This document shows positions 63,653 through 64,000 of a DNA stretch of 64,000 bases, piece by piece. Within the stretch, counting starts at the first letter, position 1. Each line of letters begins with the position of its first letter. A program made the position numbers and the translations under genes. The notes under the pieces are model-generated. The model saw nothing but the letters and a program-made list of their open reading frames with translations, did not search any database and was not told the DNA's origin. This DNA comes from Parafilimonas terrae (GTDB taxonomy: Bacteria > Bacteroidota > Bacteroidia > Chitinophagales > Chitinophagaceae): assembly GCF_900115755.1 (NCBI RefSeq), contig NZ_FOXQ01000003.1, positions 62,001-126,000 of the forward strand. The letters run 5' to 3'.

Positions 63653-64000
63653 ATGCAGATACAATCATTCCTTTCAATTGCAGAACAATTTAAAGTAGTG
63701 TTTCTCGATTCGTATGGCGTATTAAAAAATTACAATGGCTTAATTCATGGCGTGCGCCACACGATTGATTTTTTGCGCAGCAGGGATATTATTATCCGCG
63801 TGTTAACCAATGATGCTTCACGCAGCCAGTTGCAGCAGGCTGAAAGCTTTCACAGGCTTGGATTGCACGATATACAGGAACATGAAATTATTACTTCGGG
63901 AATGATGGCGAAGCAGTTTCTTGAACAAAAAATAACGAATGGCAAAATAGCATACCTGGGCACCGAAAATTCTGCTCATTACATTTTGCAATCCGGCCTT
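63653..64000 (+). CDS. HAD-IIA-like hydrolase, 5' part
   Basis: The frame from ATG 63653 stays open to the window end (116 residues). The N-terminus EQFKVVFLDSYGVLKNYNG is HAD motif I, with the nucleophile Asp19 but Tyr21 where the general acid/base Asp normally sits (DxD). VLTNDASRS is motif II. The DxYGVL/DxWGVL form is that of a HAD-IIA subgroup. Catalysis is therefore uncertain. It starts 2 bp after the kinase-like stop, so the two are probably coupled. Confidence 0.8.
   Translation, partial: MQIQSFLSIAEQFKVVFLDSYGVLKNYNGLIHGVRHTIDFLRSRDIIIRVLTNDASRSQLQQAESFHRLGLHDIQEHEIITSGMMAKQFLEQKITNGKIAYLGTENSAHYILQSGL

Noticed and set aside
1-64000. CRISPR array, riboswitch, intact IS element or prophage
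   Set aside because: I looked for regular spaced repeats, conserved riboswitch cores and transposase or phage genes and saw none; the only mobile trace is the broken recombinase.

Overview
The window is chromosomal DNA from a member of the Bacteroidota, most likely of Chitinophagaceae type. It has moderate-to-low GC, almost no Shine-Dalgarno sequences, a protein ending in the type IX secretion 'gliding motility' sorting domain, a NagB-LmbE fusion, a DUF4251 protein, HU-CCDC81-type and RRM/glycine-rich proteins, and a myxol/saproxanthin-type carotenoid cluster. The family-level placement is inferred from gene content, not from a marker gene. Both edges cut genes: glpD at the left and a HAD hydrolase at the right.

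Region 1-12.7 kb is sugar and central carbon metabolism. It holds glpD (partial), a frameshifted small membrane-anchored gene, cysS, a GH20 hexosaminidase/NagB-LmbE operon, a pfkA-pyk pair, threonine aldolase and pgi. From 12.8 to 14.1 kb lies a wrecked large serine recombinase, with several stops and frameshifts, abutting a tRNA-Ser(GGA) gene. From 14.1 to 17.1 kb come tatD, a NodB-type deacetylase and a GH29 fucosidase. From 17.4 to 20.6 kb is a compact operon idi - carotenoid desaturase - cruF-like - crtZ-like. From 20.7 to 29.3 kb are a T9SS-sorted surface protein, purH, comEC and small genes (DUF3052-like, RRM, thioesterase, DoxX).

Region 29.5-35 kb holds a collinear envelope trio: a 1019-aa TPR protein, an outer-membrane barrel, and an HU-like protein with a C-terminal membrane anchor. 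From 35 to 40.5 kb are a GNAT, a phosphoglucosamine mutase-type enzyme, a methyltransferase, a PAP2 phosphatase, a CNNM/CorC protein and a MORN-like protein. At 40.6-42.4 kb an ECF sigma factor overlaps a gene for one polypeptide with a cytoplasmic N-terminus, one inner-membrane helix and an outer-membrane barrel, resembling the dual-membrane-spanning anti-sigma factors (Dma) of Bacteroides. From 42.7 to 52.6 kb are clpC, a STAS-like protein, sppA, folK, a deoxynucleoside kinase, a TPR lipoprotein, and grpE-dnaJ behind a palindromic, sigma54-like leader. From 52.7 to 60.7 kb are an unknown 203-aa protein, hpt, a glucosaminidase/LysM-O-methyltransferase-symporter overlap cluster, a YkgJ protein, xerD, a DUF4251 protein and xthA.

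The right end (61.1-64 kb) is a glutamine-synthetase-like ligase, an APH-fold kinase lacking the usual catalytic-loop His, and a HAD-IIA-like hydrolase with an atypical motif I. This looks like one operon for a small-molecule pathway I cannot name, and it is the best candidate here for something undescribed. A dispersed intergenic repeat (four copies) and several strong intrinsic terminators punctuate the window. I see no CRISPR array, intact IS element or prophage.
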